Source: WYZ-LMO2 sp040514265
GTDB lineage: Archaea > Halobacteriota > Archaeoglobi > Archaeoglobales > Archaeoglobaceae
Direction: 5' to 3'
Assembly (NCBI GenBank): GCA_040514265.1
Contig: JBEVCD010000043.1
Span: forward strand, 1-20,672
DNA: 20,672 nucleotides
Shown: one piece after another, positions 7,030-13,356 of the stretch
Layout of the letters: each line of letters opens with the position of its first letter
How positions within the stretch are numbered: position 1 is the stretch's first letter
Notes under the pieces: model-generated
Seen by the model: only the letters and a program-made list of their open reading frames with translations
Told to the model about the DNA's origin: nothing
Database searches by the model: none
Position numbers and translations under genes: made by a program

Positions 7030-8145
7030 ATGGCTATATACGCTTTCGCAGAGTTCGAGAAGGGGAGGGTTGCGAGGATATACGCGAGAGCGGTCTACCC
7101 TTCGCAGCAGAGGGGTAACGTTTTCTTCGACTGCGAGGAGGTTCCGAACCTGAAGCACGCAGACGAGCTTCCAAGGGTGGTCAGAAAGTTCTTCGCGGTT
7201 GCAGCCTTCAGAGCTTCCCACATTCTCCTCGCCCGCGACGTCCTCGGGGGAAGACCGCTCTACTACGGAAGCGACCTGAGCGTATCGTCGTTCAAGGGCT
7301 ACATCGACGGCGAGTGCTTTGAGGTTAAGCCGGGCGAGGTTTTGAAGGTCGACTACAGCGGTGAGGTGCTGGAGAAGAAGAGGTTCGAATTCGAGGACGT
7401 TTTCAAGCCGCAGAGGTTCGAGCTGGAGGAGGCTCTCGAAAAGATAGAAGAGGCTTTGCTGAACGTGAAGCCGAAGCACGCCTGCATAGCGTTCTCAGGC
7501 GGGCTTGACTCCTCGCTGCTTGCAGCGATTTACGATCTCCCTCTAATAGCCGTAACGGCTAAGAAGAGCGACGAGGAGGAGATAAGGAGGACAGCCAGAG
7601 AGATAGGGAAGGACGTGGACGTTTGGCTGGTTTCCCGCGAGGATATCGAGTGGGCTGTAGGTAAAGTGAGGAGTGCGATCGAGAGCGACGATAAGCTGCA
7701 GGTCTCAATAGGCGTTCCAGTTTACCTTGCAATGCACCACGCTAAGAACCTCGGTTTCACGTCGATAGTCTTCGGACAGGGCGCCGACGAGCTCTTCGGA
7801 GGCTACAAGAGGTACGAATGTATGAGCGGCGAGGAACTCGAAAGAGCCCTGATGGAGGACTTGAAGAGCATCGGGGAGAAGAACCTCGTGAGAGACGCGA
7901 AGATCGCATACGCGAACGAGATCAGGCTCGTCACTCCCTACCTGAGCTGGGACGTCATAGAGGTCGCAGCTGGGCTGGATGCGAGCTACAAGGTTCGCAA
8001 AGTGGACGGCAAAGTAGTGAGGAAATACGCGCTCAGAAAGCTCGCAGAAGATTATCTCCCGGTGGAGATCGCTTGGAAGCCGAAGAAGGCTATCCAGTAC
8101 TCGACCGGCATCGAAAAGGTTGTGAAGAAGGTTCTGGGTGGTTAA
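7030..8145 (+). CDS. Asparagine-synthase-like ATP-pyrophosphatase without glutaminase nucleophile
   Basis: The C-terminal half is an asparagine-synthase-type PP-loop domain: SGGLDSS (156-162) is the ATP-pyrophosphatase loop and GQGADELFGGY (249-259) the second family signature. The N-terminal 110 residues look like a shrunken class II glutamine amidotransferase domain, recognisable by ARDVLGGRPLYYG (68-80), but there is no Cys2 and the usual first 50 or so residues are missing. It probably uses free ammonia or another amine rather than glutamine. At 371 aa it is far shorter than AsnB (500-600). GTG 7021 and ATG 7024 are in-frame alternatives; ATG 7030 fits the TATA spacing best. The stop overlaps the next gene by 8 nt. 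It could make asparagine or an unknown amide; substrate not readable. Confidence 0.8.
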   Translation: MAIYAFAEFEKGRVARIYARAVYPSQQRGNVFFDCEEVPNLKHADELPRVVRKFFAVAAFRASHILLARDVLGGRPLYYGSDLSVSSFKGYIDGECFEVKPGEVLKVDYSGEVLEKKRFEFEDVFKPQRFELEEALEKIEEALLNVKPKHACIAFSGGLDSSLLAAIYDLPLIAVTAKKSDEEEIRRTAREIGKDVDVWLVSREDIEWAVGKVRSAIESDDKLQVSIGVPVYLAMHHAKNLGFTSIVFGQGADELFGGYKRYECMSGEELERALMEDLKSIGEKNLVRDAKIAYANEIRLVTPYLSWDVIEVAAGLDASYKVRKVDGKVVRKYALRKLAEDYLPVEIAWKPKKAIQYSTGIEKVVKKVLGG

Positions 8146-9064
8146 AGTGTTCTTCACGGACTGGGAGGGCCCCTGGATTCTGAACGACTTCGCTTACGAG
8201 ATATGCATAGCCGTCCTGAACAACGACCGCTTCTTCCGGAACCTCAGCGAGTTCGACGACTATTTAGCATACGTCGTCAGGAAGGAGGGATACGAAGCCG
8301 GATACACCGTGAAGCTGATAGTCCCGTTTCTCGTGGCTGCGGGCGTTACAAACGAATTCGTAAGAAATTTCGCCGCCAAGAGCGTTAGATTTCTCAGAGA
8401 TGCCGGAATCGCGATGGAAGAGCTCCGCGAGTTTATGCCGGTCGTAATTTCGACGACCTACCTTCAGGCTCTGGAGGAGACAGCCGGAATGCTCGGCTTG
8501 AAGGAGCATCTCCACGCGACGAGCGTGGACTTCGACTCGCTGAAGCTTTCGGAAGAGCTCCGGCAAGAGCTGCTTTCGAGCGTTGACGTCCTTGCTAGCC
8601 TTAGCGGCAAGGAGCTGGCGAGAGAGTTCGAGAGGATCTTCGCGATCCCAGAAGTTGCGAGGATTCTGGATTCCGTGAAGGCGATCGGCGCCGGCGAGAA
8701 AGCCGAAATCCTCGAAGTTTACTGCGAGGAGTACTCCGTCGACTTCCCCGTAGCTGTGGGGGACAGCATATCGGATTACAAGATGTTCGAAGCTGCAAAG
8801 CGGCTCGGAGGAGTAGCGGTAGCCTTCAACGGGAACGAGTACGCTGTAAGACATGCAGACGTCGCCGTGATAAGCTCCTCAGCTATCGACGAGGCTTTGG
8901 TCGTGAAGAGGCTGCTCGAAGCGAGGAGTCTGTCTGCTCTGAAGGACTTGAAGCTGCGATACGGCGAACTCTACGTGCTGAACGACGAGAACGTTGAGGA
9001 AGTGACGAGGAGATCGAAGAAGATGAGAGTGATGCTCCGGAGCGATGCGGGGGAACTCGGCTAA
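8138..9064 (+). CDS. HAD-superfamily phosphatase-like protein (archaeal, possibly COG4030/EhaR-like)
   Basis: A 308-aa haloacid dehalogenase fold. Motif I is FFTDWEGPW (5-13) with nucleophile Asp8, but the usual second Asp is Glu10. Motif II is VVISTTY (102-108), motif III Lys is in GAGEKAEIL (185-192), and motif IV is VGDSISDYKMFEAA (207-220), close to phosphoserine phosphatase. Residues 20-100 form a helical cap. The protein resembles archaeal HAD proteins of unknown function that I associate with COG4030, including methanogen EhaR; that link is from memory. The GTG at 8138 overlaps the upstream stop by eight bases (GTG 8147 is an alternative), so it should act in the same pathway as the asparagine-synthase-like protein. 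Its stop overlaps the rtcA stop on the other strand. Confidence 0.75.
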   Translation: MVKVFFTDWEGPWILNDFAYEICIAVLNNDRFFRNLSEFDDYLAYVVRKEGYEAGYTVKLIVPFLVAAGVTNEFVRNFAAKSVRFLRDAGIAMEELREFMPVVISTTYLQALEETAGMLGLKEHLHATSVDFDSLKLSEELRQELLSSVDVLASLSGKELAREFERIFAIPEVARILDSVKAIGAGEKAEILEVYCEEYSVDFPVAVGDSISDYKMFEAAKRLGGVAVAFNGNEYAVRHADVAVISSSAIDEALVVKRLLEARSLSALKDLKLRYGELYVLNDENVEEVTRRSKKMRVMLRSDAGELG

Positions 9065-10059
9065 AGCCCCCTGATCTTTATCAGCTTCCTTTCTTCGTCT
9101 ATCTCGACGGCGCCGTCGAAGAAGAGGTTTATGACGTAGGCGTTGCTTATCTGGTGCAGCGTGACGCTCGTAGTCGTGTATTCGGTCTTACCCTTAGCTA
9201 TCGCTGCAAACGTCATCAGCTGATCGCCGAGATGCCTGTCGACTGCAGCTTCGCTACTGTATTCCCCGTAGAACTCTCTGGCGGCTTCCTCACCTACGAC
9301 TTCGGCTCTCTTGCCCTTTTCTCCAAGCGCGTTTCCTCCCTTGTAGCCGCTCCATATGGTTATACCACTACCCGTCGATATTCCGCTGCGAACCTCCACG
9401 TCTATCTTGGCTTCCACTCCCCTCTCAGCCAAAAATTCGACCGCTGCTCTGGCTTGCCTCTCGGCAACGTGCGGAGGCAGGTTCTGACAGTGGCTTATGC
9501 CGGTTACATCGCCCATCTTGCGCTCGAAGATCTTGCCGGAGAGCTCTGAAGGTCTCACGGAAAGTCTGACCCTTCCACCACCCTTGGGGTAGTAACCCCT
9601 CCTCAGCAGTTCGATCGAAGCCTCGCCACCAATCTCCGCCACTGCAGGCAGCGTTACGAAGCGGAAGTAGTCTATAGGTGGCGACCACGCCACGTCAGTT
9701 CCGCCGATTATTTCGATGCTGCTCTCTTTTTCTGCAAACAGCAATGGCGGAAGAATTGTCTGCATTACGAGCGTGACGCTGCCAGCCGTTCCGATGTCTA
9801 CCTTAAAGTTCCCGCCCCTCAACCTCCGCGGCTTGAAAACGACCCTCGTGGACCCGATGCGCAAGCCCTCGACTTCGGCGTCGCTTATGAGCTTCGCAGC
9901 CTCTATGCCCTTGAGGTGCTGTGCAGCCAGGCCAGGTTTTGGTCTCTTCGCCCTTATGTTCTCCACCACCACAGCCTCGCCCGTGACGCAGGAGAGGGCT
10001 ATAGCTGTTCGCAGTATCTGTCCTCCACCCTCGCCGTAGCTCCCGTCGATCCTTATCAC
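9061..10059 (-). CDS. rtcA: RNA 3'-terminal phosphate cyclase
   Basis: Converts RNA 3'-phosphates to 2',3'-cyclic phosphates via an enzyme-AMP intermediate. The family opening DGSYGEGGGQILRTA (5-19) is intact, followed by RAKRPKPGLAAQHL (37-50), GTAGSVTLVMQTILPPLLF (90-108) and DRHLGDQL (274-281). His302 in TLHQISNAYV corresponds to the adenylated histidine near the C-terminus of bacterial RtcA. At 332 aa it is full length. It starts with GTG at 10059; no Shine-Dalgarno is visible, and GTAATAAG centred about 25 bases upstream could be its own TATA box, overlapping the stop of the membrane-protein gene. It is the last gene on the minus strand after DUF99 and the membrane protein. Confidence 0.95.
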   Translation of the reverse strand: MIRIDGSYGEGGGQILRTAIALSCVTGEAVVVENIRAKRPKPGLAAQHLKGIEAAKLISDAEVEGLRIGSTRVVFKPRRLRGGNFKVDIGTAGSVTLVMQTILPPLLFAEKESSIEIIGGTDVAWSPPIDYFRFVTLPAVAEIGGEASIELLRRGYYPKGGGRVRLSVRPSELSGKIFERKMGDVTGISHCQNLPPHVAERQARAAVEFLAERGVEAKIDVEVRSGISTGSGITIWSGYKGGNALGEKGKRAEVVGEEAAREFYGEYSSEAAVDRHLGDQLMTFAAIAKGKTEYTTTSVTLHQISNAYVINLFFDGAVEIDEERKLIKIRGL

Positions 10060-10080
10060 GGAGCGAAGGTTTCCGGACTG

Positions 10081-10088
10081 CTTATTAC
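10081..10088 (-). promoter_or_regulatory. Possible TATA box of rtcA
   Basis: GTAATAAG on the minus strand is centred about 25 bases upstream of the GTG at 10059 and includes the TAA stop codon of the membrane-protein gene (10085-10087). The spacing suits a leaderless start. Confidence 0.35.
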
Positions 10089-10660
10089 TCTTCCTCAGCT
10101 TTTTCTCTGAGAATCGCGAGCTGGGTCACGAGACCCATTACGAGGAGGGAAAACCAGAGCAGTAGCAGCAGCGGGTTTCCGAACATCGAGTCGAAGCTTA
10201 GCCTCACGTCCGACAGTATTTCACTCAAACTCAGCCCGTTGACAGCCATGTAGGTTGCTAGCGTTATCAGCGTGCCGCCGATAGCCGCTGTTATGAAAAT
10301 CATCATAACCCTCTCAGCCAGGATCGTCGCGAGCCCACCGAAAACCGCGAGGACGTAGGAGTAGATCGGAAAAGTTGGCAGAAGATACAGCCCGGTGAAG
10401 AAACCCGCAGCGGCTCCGGTCACGAAGAGACCTGCCCTGTACACGAGCCAGAAGATGGCAGCCGTCAGGGCTGATGTGAAGAGCACAACTACAGCCGGGT
10501 TTGGAACGGAGTTGTGAACGACAATGTAGGTTCCTAAGACCAGACCGACGAAGACGCCTATAATTGCCGAATACAGTCTGAATATTCTGTAACCGAGCAT
10601 GTTCAGAAGTATGCCCGCGATCACAAGCATCGCGAGCGTCAGCACGTTACTTGATATCAT
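10085..10660 (-). CDS. Polytopic membrane protein (possibly TMEM198/DUF4203-like)
   Basis: About 191 aa, almost entirely hydrophobic, with six to seven predicted membrane spans separated by short loops and a short charged tail (REKAEEE). LGYRIFRLYSAIIGVFVGLV near the N-terminus and repeated Gly-rich helices (GAAAGFFTGLYLLP) resemble TMEM198/DUF4203-type proteins, whose biochemical role is unclear; this match is tentative. A TTG at 10669 would extend the frame by three codons. I prefer the ATG at 10660 because the TATA box at 10681-10689 lies 25 bases upstream. It sits between DUF99 and rtcA on the same strand with gaps of about 25 bases, so co-transcription with both is plausible. Confidence 0.75.
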   Translation of the reverse strand: MISSNVLTLAMLVIAGILLNMLGYRIFRLYSAIIGVFVGLVLGTYIVVHNSVPNPAVVVLFTSALTAAIFWLVYRAGLFVTGAAAGFFTGLYLLPTFPIYSYVLAVFGGLATILAERVMMIFITAAIGGTLITLATYMAVNGLSLSEILSDVRLSFDSMFGNPLLLLLWFSLLVMGLVTQLAILREKAEEE

Positions 10661-10680
10661 GACAATCAATCGTTCAAACC

Positions 10681-10689
10681 GATTTTATA
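10681..10689 (-). promoter_or_regulatory. TATA box of the membrane-protein gene
   Basis: TATAAAATC on the minus strand is centred 25 bases before the ATG at 10660. It contains the TAA stop codon of the upstream DUF99 gene, so promoter and stop codon share bases. Confidence 0.55.
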
Positions 10690-11230
10690 CTTTTCCCCTA
10701 GATTCCCCGTGTATTACAGCCGATGCGGCGAGGTGAGCGATCCTAAGCGGCTCAGGAATCTTTCCCCTGAGCGTCGCACGCTTTAGCATTTCCTCCGCTT
10801 CGCTCAAACTCAGCCCGGCTAGCTGGACGTAAAGGTCTCCGAGTCTCTCAACTTCTCCGCACCTCTCTATTATCCTCAGCCTCTCTTCGCCGTCCTTCAG
10901 CTTCGCCGCTGCTGTGACGAACTCTTCGACCCTCGGCTTTCTGCGCATCACGACCACCACGGGCACTCCGGTCTTTTCCCAAACCTCCTTTATGTCTACC
11001 ACGTTGAATCCCGCTACAGTTATTCCAGCTAGAAACGCGCACTTGAGCTGCTCTCTGAACTTCGATCTCCTTATCATTCTGACTATTTTTTCCGTGGCGT
11101 CCAAGCCGTCAATGGTTACCTCCTCGAACATGAAACCCTCGACGTAACTTCCGCAGGTCACACAGCCGAAAATGCAGGCTCTGCTACCGCTGAAGCTATC
11201 GTCAAAACCCGCGAACCTCCACAGCTTCAT
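10685..11230 (-). CDS. DUF99 family protein (endonuclease V-like fold)
   Basis: A 181-aa archaeal DUF99 protein. Characteristic blocks are RFAGFDDSF (5-13), the VDG-like segment TIDGLDATEKIVRMI, then LAGITVAGFNVVDIKEVWEKTGVPVVVVMRRKP, and a C-terminal QLAGLSLSEAEEML. The family is related to endonuclease V and shares its acidic residues (Asp10/Asp11 here), suggesting nucleic-acid binding or cleavage, but no activity is established to my knowledge. It is first in a three-gene minus-strand cluster with a membrane protein and RtcA. That is suggestive of RNA-end metabolism but not proof. The ATG at 11230 is 26 bases from a TTTTAAA box and has no Shine-Dalgarno, so it is probably leaderless. Confidence 0.85.
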   Translation of the reverse strand: MKLWRFAGFDDSFSGSRACIFGCVTCGSYVEGFMFEEVTIDGLDATEKIVRMIRRSKFREQLKCAFLAGITVAGFNVVDIKEVWEKTGVPVVVVMRRKPRVEEFVTAAAKLKDGEERLRIIERCGEVERLGDLYVQLAGLSLSEAEEMLKRATLRGKIPEPLRIAHLAASAVIHGESRGKV

Positions 11231-11252
11231 AAGCTTTTTCTCCGCGAGCAGC

Positions 11253-11259
11253 TTTTAAA
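11253..11259 (-). promoter_or_regulatory. TATA box of DUF99
   Basis: TTTTAAA (TTTAAAA on the minus strand) is centred 26 bases before the DUF99 ATG at 11230. It is only a few bases from the divergent HD-protein ATG at 11264, so it cannot serve that gene; the HD promoter would have to lie inside the DUF99 5' end, near 11228-11240. Confidence 0.55.
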
Positions 11260-11263
11260 GTCC

Positions 11264-11758
11264 ATGGACATCGTGAGCTTCATCCACGAGGTTGGAGCCC
11301 TCAAGCTCACGCCGAGAAGTGGATGGCTGAAGCTCGGGATAAAGTTGCCGGAAAGTGTAGCCGAACACTCTTTTAGAACTGCGATAATTGCCATGATACT
11401 CGCCATCGAGAGCGGGGAGGAAGAGAGAGCTTTCAAAGCCTGCGCCGCTGCGTTACTCCACGACCTCCACGAGGCGAGGACGACGGATCTTCACAAGGTT
11501 GCGAAGAGTTACGTGGAGGTAAATGAAGACAAGGCGAGAAGAGAACAGCAACCGTTTTCCTTCGACTTCAGCGACGTCGAGAAGTTTGTGAGAGATGCGG
11601 ATAAGCTCGAATTGGCTTTTCAGGCGGTCGAGTATTCGAGGCTGGTCGGCGATGCTATGGAGTTCGCGGAGGGTCTGGAGTTCGAGACCGAGGCTGCGAG
11701 GAGGATATACGGGGAACTCATGAAAAGGAGGGATCCGAGGTGGTGGAAATCCTTCTGA
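11264..11758 (+). CDS. HD-domain phosphohydrolase (YfbR/HDDC2-like, COG1896)
   Basis: A 164-aa HD-domain protein of the family containing bacterial YfbR 5'-deoxynucleotidase and human HDDC2, which dephosphorylate (deoxy)nucleoside monophosphates. Metal ligands are His35 in ESVAEHSFRTA (30-40), His66-Asp67 in LLHDLHEA, and an Asp in VRDADKLELAFQAVEY (109-124), all in the usual order. A nucleotide-salvage or clean-up role is inferred from the family. The gene is divergent from DUF99 with only 33 bases between start codons. Its 3' end overlaps the receiver-domain gene on the other strand by 41 bp. The start at 11264 matches the usual N-terminal helix (SFIHEVGALK). Confidence 0.85.
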   Translation: MDIVSFIHEVGALKLTPRSGWLKLGIKLPESVAEHSFRTAIIAMILAIESGEEERAFKACAAALLHDLHEARTTDLHKVAKSYVEVNEDKARREQQPFSFDFSDVEKFVRDADKLELAFQAVEYSRLVGDAMEFAEGLEFETEAARRIYGELMKRRDPRWWKSF

Positions 11759-12107
11759 TCGTCTCAAGCAGATCTCTCCTCGTGAAAGGTTTGGGAAGAA
11801 CTTTTAACGCTCCCGCGGAGATCAGCTCGCTCTCCTTCATCTTCGCGTAAGCCGTGATTCCTATGACCTTCAGCTTGGGGTTCAGTGACAGGAGCTCCCT
11901 CGTAAGTTCTGCTCCGTTCTTTCCCGGTAGCAGGAAGTCCACGATGGCGATGTCGAACTCCAGGCTTTCGCAGAGCTTCAGCGCCTCGTCGGCGTTCTTT
12001 GCGGTGTAAACCTCGAAGTCCGCGAGGAGTATCCGCATTATGTTGAGAATATCCTCATCATCATCTACTACCAGTATTTTCACGTTCGGACAGAATTTCG
12101 AATACAT
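11718..12107 (-). CDS. Stand-alone response-regulator receiver domain
   Basis: A 129-aa CheY-like receiver with no output domain. The acidic pocket is in ILVVDDDED (11-19), the phosphorylated Asp57 in AIVDFLLPGKNG (54-65), the switch Thr85 in GITAY, and Lys106 in LPKPF. All catalytic and switch residues are present, so phosphotransfer should work. No histidine kinase is encoded nearby; Archaeoglobales carry many orphan kinases and receivers, so the partner must be elsewhere. The ATG at 12107 is the only sensible start before the first beta strand. Its upstream is an A/T tract (12119-12132) that may hold a TATA box. The 3' end runs 41 bp antisense into the HD-domain gene. Confidence 0.9.
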   Translation of the reverse strand: MYSKFCPNVKILVVDDDEDILNIMRILLADFEVYTAKNADEALKLCESLEFDIAIVDFLLPGKNGAELTRELLSLNPKLKVIGITAYAKMKESELISAGALKVLPKPFTRRDLLETIRRISTTSDPSFS

Positions 12108-12134
12108 ATATGCTTTTCGATAAAAAAAACGTTG

Positions 12135-12890
12135 TTATTTGTTCTCAAAACGCGAAGCAATTTGCATCAAATAATCGTTTATAGCTCTGATGGCATCAGC
12201 CAAGGTCCTGCCGTTGTCGTAGCCGGCTACCACTTTTTCCAGCTCCTCCCTGCTCCAGCTCCTCATCTCCTTCGCGAATTCGATCATGTTCCTCGCAGCC
12301 CTCGTGATGTTGTCGACTATCGTTACGTCAGCCATCCTAGCCGTCCTCGAAAGGGGGTTGAGGTCCACCGCTATCACCTTCTTCCCGTGCCTCTTCAGAA
12401 CCTCGCAGCGGTCGCCATCTTCTAAGGGGACCAGCACGACATCGGCTATCAGTATCCCGCGGCTGTCGACTATCCTGCGGTTGGATTCGAGCCCTTCGAG
12501 CTCCGCATCACAGGCGGCGAGGACTTCGCATCCGAACGATTCGAGGAACCTCTTTATTTTTTCGACTCTCTCCTTCGAGAAGTGGAAGACGTTCACCTCA
12601 ACCTTCGCATCTACGAGCCTGGCGAGCTCGCACAGTTCTTTACCAGCCAGGACTGCCGCATTTCCGTTTACGGATATCACAGCGTGCTTCGCAAGCAGCA
12701 TCATAGCCACGGCTACTTTCTCAGCCCTCAGCGCAAAGTCGTGCGACTTCTCGCCGAGCAGGTAATCGAATGCTTCCCCCCTACCGTGGGCTATCAGCCC
12801 CTGAATCGCCACTATCCCCTCTCTCATCCCCTCCACGAGCTTTTCTCTCTGAACAAGTGAGTGGTAGCGCGGGTGGGAGCGGGGTATCAT
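12135..12890 (-). CDS. 4-phosphopantoate--beta-alanine ligase (archaeal phosphopantothenate synthetase)
   Basis: ATP-dependent condensation of 4-phosphopantoate with beta-alanine to 4'-phosphopantothenate. It replaces bacterial PanC/CoaA in the archaeal CoA pathway, where pantoate kinase acts first. The 251-aa length and the family blocks are diagnostic of the former DUF137/COG1701: IPRSHPRYHSLVQREKLVEG at the N-terminus, GLIAHGRGEAFDYLLGE, VSVNGNAAVLAG-like ISVNGNAAVLAGKE, and the C-terminal AVDLNPLSRTARMADVTIVD with NITRAARNM. No other CoA gene is in the window. The ATG at 12890 is about 28 bases from a CATAAAAAT box, with no Shine-Dalgarno. Stop at 12135-12137, 28 bases upstream of the receiver gene on the same strand. 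Confidence 0.93.
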   Translation of the reverse strand: MIPRSHPRYHSLVQREKLVEGMREGIVAIQGLIAHGRGEAFDYLLGEKSHDFALRAEKVAVAMMLLAKHAVISVNGNAAVLAGKELCELARLVDAKVEVNVFHFSKERVEKIKRFLESFGCEVLAACDAELEGLESNRRIVDSRGILIADVVLVPLEDGDRCEVLKRHGKKVIAVDLNPLSRTARMADVTIVDNITRAARNMIEFAKEMRSWSREELEKVVAGYDNGRTLADAIRAINDYLMQIASRFENK

Positions 12891-12913
12891 TATAAAGCCT
12901 TTCGCCGTGTGGA

Positions 12914-12922
12914 CATAAAAAT
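12914..12922 (-). promoter_or_regulatory. TATA box of phosphopantoate--beta-alanine ligase gene
   Basis: ATTTTTATG on the minus strand is centred about 28 bases before the ATG at 12890, with no Shine-Dalgarno between them, so the transcript is probably leaderless or nearly so. Confidence 0.5.
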
Positions 12923-12934
12923 CCTACATTCCGC

Positions 12935-12948
12935 AACTTTCTAAAGTT
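12935..12948 (+). promoter_or_regulatory. Possible thioredoxin promoter with small inverted repeat
   Basis: AACTTTCTAAAGTT is an inverted repeat (AACTTT/AAAGTT, 2-bp spacer) centred about 25-26 bases before the thioredoxin ATG at 12967. It could be the TATA region, a repressor half-site pair, or both. Weak. Confidence 0.3.
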
Positions 12949-12966
12949 CCGCTGCGAGCGAAATTT

Positions 12967-13356
12967 ATGGACGAGTTGGAAAGAATAAAAATGAAAAAGC
13001 TCCGTGAGATCATGGAGAAGATGAGTGTTGAAAAGGTATCGGCACCGATAAATGCCGACAGCAGAAACTTCAACGAGCTGCTCGCGAAGTACGAGAATGT
13101 CGTCGTGGATTTCTGGGCTGAGTGGTGCGCACCTTGCAGGATGATATCTCCGATCATCGAGCAGCTCGCGAAGGAGTACGAAGGAAGGGTCGTGTTCCTG
13201 AAGGTGAACACCGAGCAGAACCCGCAGCTCGCTGTCAGGTTCGGAGTTACGGCAATACCGACGCTCATATTCTTCAAGAGGAGCAAGCCCGTGGACAAGG
13301 TGGTAGGAGCCCTGCCGAAGTCCGAGCTGAAGAGGTGGATCGAAAGGAACCTCTAG
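12967..13356 (+). CDS. Thioredoxin with N-terminal charged extension
   Basis: A disulfide reductase of the thioredoxin fold. The active site WCAPC (53-57; Cys54, Cys57) lies in VVVDFWAEWCAPC, the cis-Pro98 loop is VTAIPTL, and the C-terminal helix is present, so the core (about 30-129) is complete. The first 20 or so residues (MDELERIKMKKLREIMEKM) are a charged amphipathic helix not found in ordinary thioredoxins; a later in-frame ATG at residue 19 would remove it. I keep the longer start because the preceding TATA-like repeat is spaced for it. The gene is divergent from the CoA gene and its TAG overlaps the TAG of the AAA ATPase on the opposite strand (CTAG, 13353-13356). No thioredoxin reductase is nearby. 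Confidence 0.9.
   Translation: MDELERIKMKKLREIMEKMSVEKVSAPINADSRNFNELLAKYENVVVDFWAEWCAPCRMISPIIEQLAKEYEGRVVFLKVNTEQNPQLAVRFGVTAIPTLIFFKRSKPVDKVVGALPKSELKRWIERNL

Noticed and set aside
12135..12425. Plus-strand frames over the phosphopantoate ligase gene (and similar long frames over pheT, apgM, rtcA and the HAD gene)
   Set aside because: They are out-of-frame shadows of conserved genes in G+C-rich DNA; none shows a domain or a promoter.
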